Made by a program: the position numbers and the translations under genes. Of a stretch of 5,617 nucleotides of DNA, positions 5,532 to 5,617 are shown one piece after another. Within the stretch, counting starts at the first letter, position 1, and each line of letters opens with the position of its first letter. The stretch covers positions 1 through 5,617 of the forward strand of contig CANRBW010000108.1 in the NCBI GenBank assembly GCA_947628975.1, written 5' to 3'. The notes beneath the pieces are model-generated. The model worked only from the letters and a program-made list of their open reading frames with translations. It was not told where the DNA came from and ran no database searches. This DNA is from an uncultured Oscillospiraceae bacterium. GTDB taxonomy: Bacteria > Bacillota > Clostridia > Oscillospirales > Oscillospiraceae.

Positions 5532-5617
5532 ATGGTCCGGACCCAGTCCTCCCCCTCCCCGTCCCCCTCCGCTCCCTCCCCCAAGGCCGAGCCCCGGCTC
5601 TGGCCCCGGCTCATGCT
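5532..5617 (+). CDS. N-terminus of an unidentified divergent gene (partial, cut by window end)
   Basis: ATG 5532-5534 is preceded by AAAGGAG (5515-5521) at a 10-base spacing. The frame stays open to the window edge for 28 codons: a short start (MVRTQ), a Ser/Pro-rich run encoded by TCC and CCC repeats, then a basic/Trp segment (KAEPRLWPRLM). I do not recognise the product. A disordered Ser/Pro leader followed by a basic and hydrophobic stretch could precede a membrane segment, but only about 10 residues of that part are visible. The gene begins right beside the -35 of the glycosylase promoter on the other strand. No clear promoter for it is visible in the 54 bases back to the glycosylase start, so it would lie within the glycosylase coding region. 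Support comes only from the SD, the ATG and the open frame. Confidence 0.5.
   Translation, partial: MVRTQSSPSPSPSAPSPKAEPRLWPRLM

Noticed and set aside
1..5617. A new defence, toxin-antitoxin or CRISPR-like system
   Set aside because: No regularly spaced repeats, small paired genes, nuclease or reverse transcriptase motifs were seen. All complete genes belong to recognised housekeeping families.

Overview
The window is G+C-rich throughout (roughly two thirds G+C by eye), with near-uniform G/C-ending codons, strong AGGAGG-type ribosome binding sites and short spacers between genes. It reads as housekeeping chromosome from a high-G+C clostridial Firmicute, most likely of the Oscillospiraceae (Flavonifractor/Oscillibacter-like). 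The main reason is the single gene joining IspH to ribosomal protein S1, an architecture known from Clostridia. A four-domain S1 and a PcrA with a Tudor-like C-terminus fit the same group. The genus is an inference.

Layout. Positions 1-108 hold the last 35 codons of a gene that is probably the acyltransferase plsC; its end overlaps the next start by 20 bases. Positions 89-2209 encode the IspH-S1 fusion (706 aa): isoprenoid biosynthesis at the N-terminus, mRNA binding and translation at the C-terminus. A 97-base spacer with a GC-rich terminator-like hairpin leads to pcrA (2307-4874, 855 aa), a UvrD/PcrA-type DNA helicase. Convergent to it, with only 12 bases between the stop codons, is a 3-methyladenine DNA glycosylase gene of the AAG/MPG family (4887-5477, minus strand). 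Both genes end inside one perfect hairpin. Upstream of the glycosylase is a strong sigma-A-like promoter (5500-5528). A divergent plus-strand gene starts at 5532 and runs off the window.

The main non-obvious signals lie inside the fusion gene. An A+T-rich island (about 603-680) carries an extended -10 promoter candidate. About 240 bases further on, a Shine-Dalgarno sequence stands before an in-frame ATG (codon 279), exactly where a free-standing S1 would begin. Together these suggest that the fused gene can also make separate S1 protein. That is inference from sequence alone.

I found no rRNA, tRNA, CRISPR array, insertion sequence or phage element. Two genes act on DNA repair and transcription-replication conflict (pcrA, the glycosylase), and the rest is core lipid/isoprenoid metabolism and translation. 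Nothing here looks like a new defence or mobile system.
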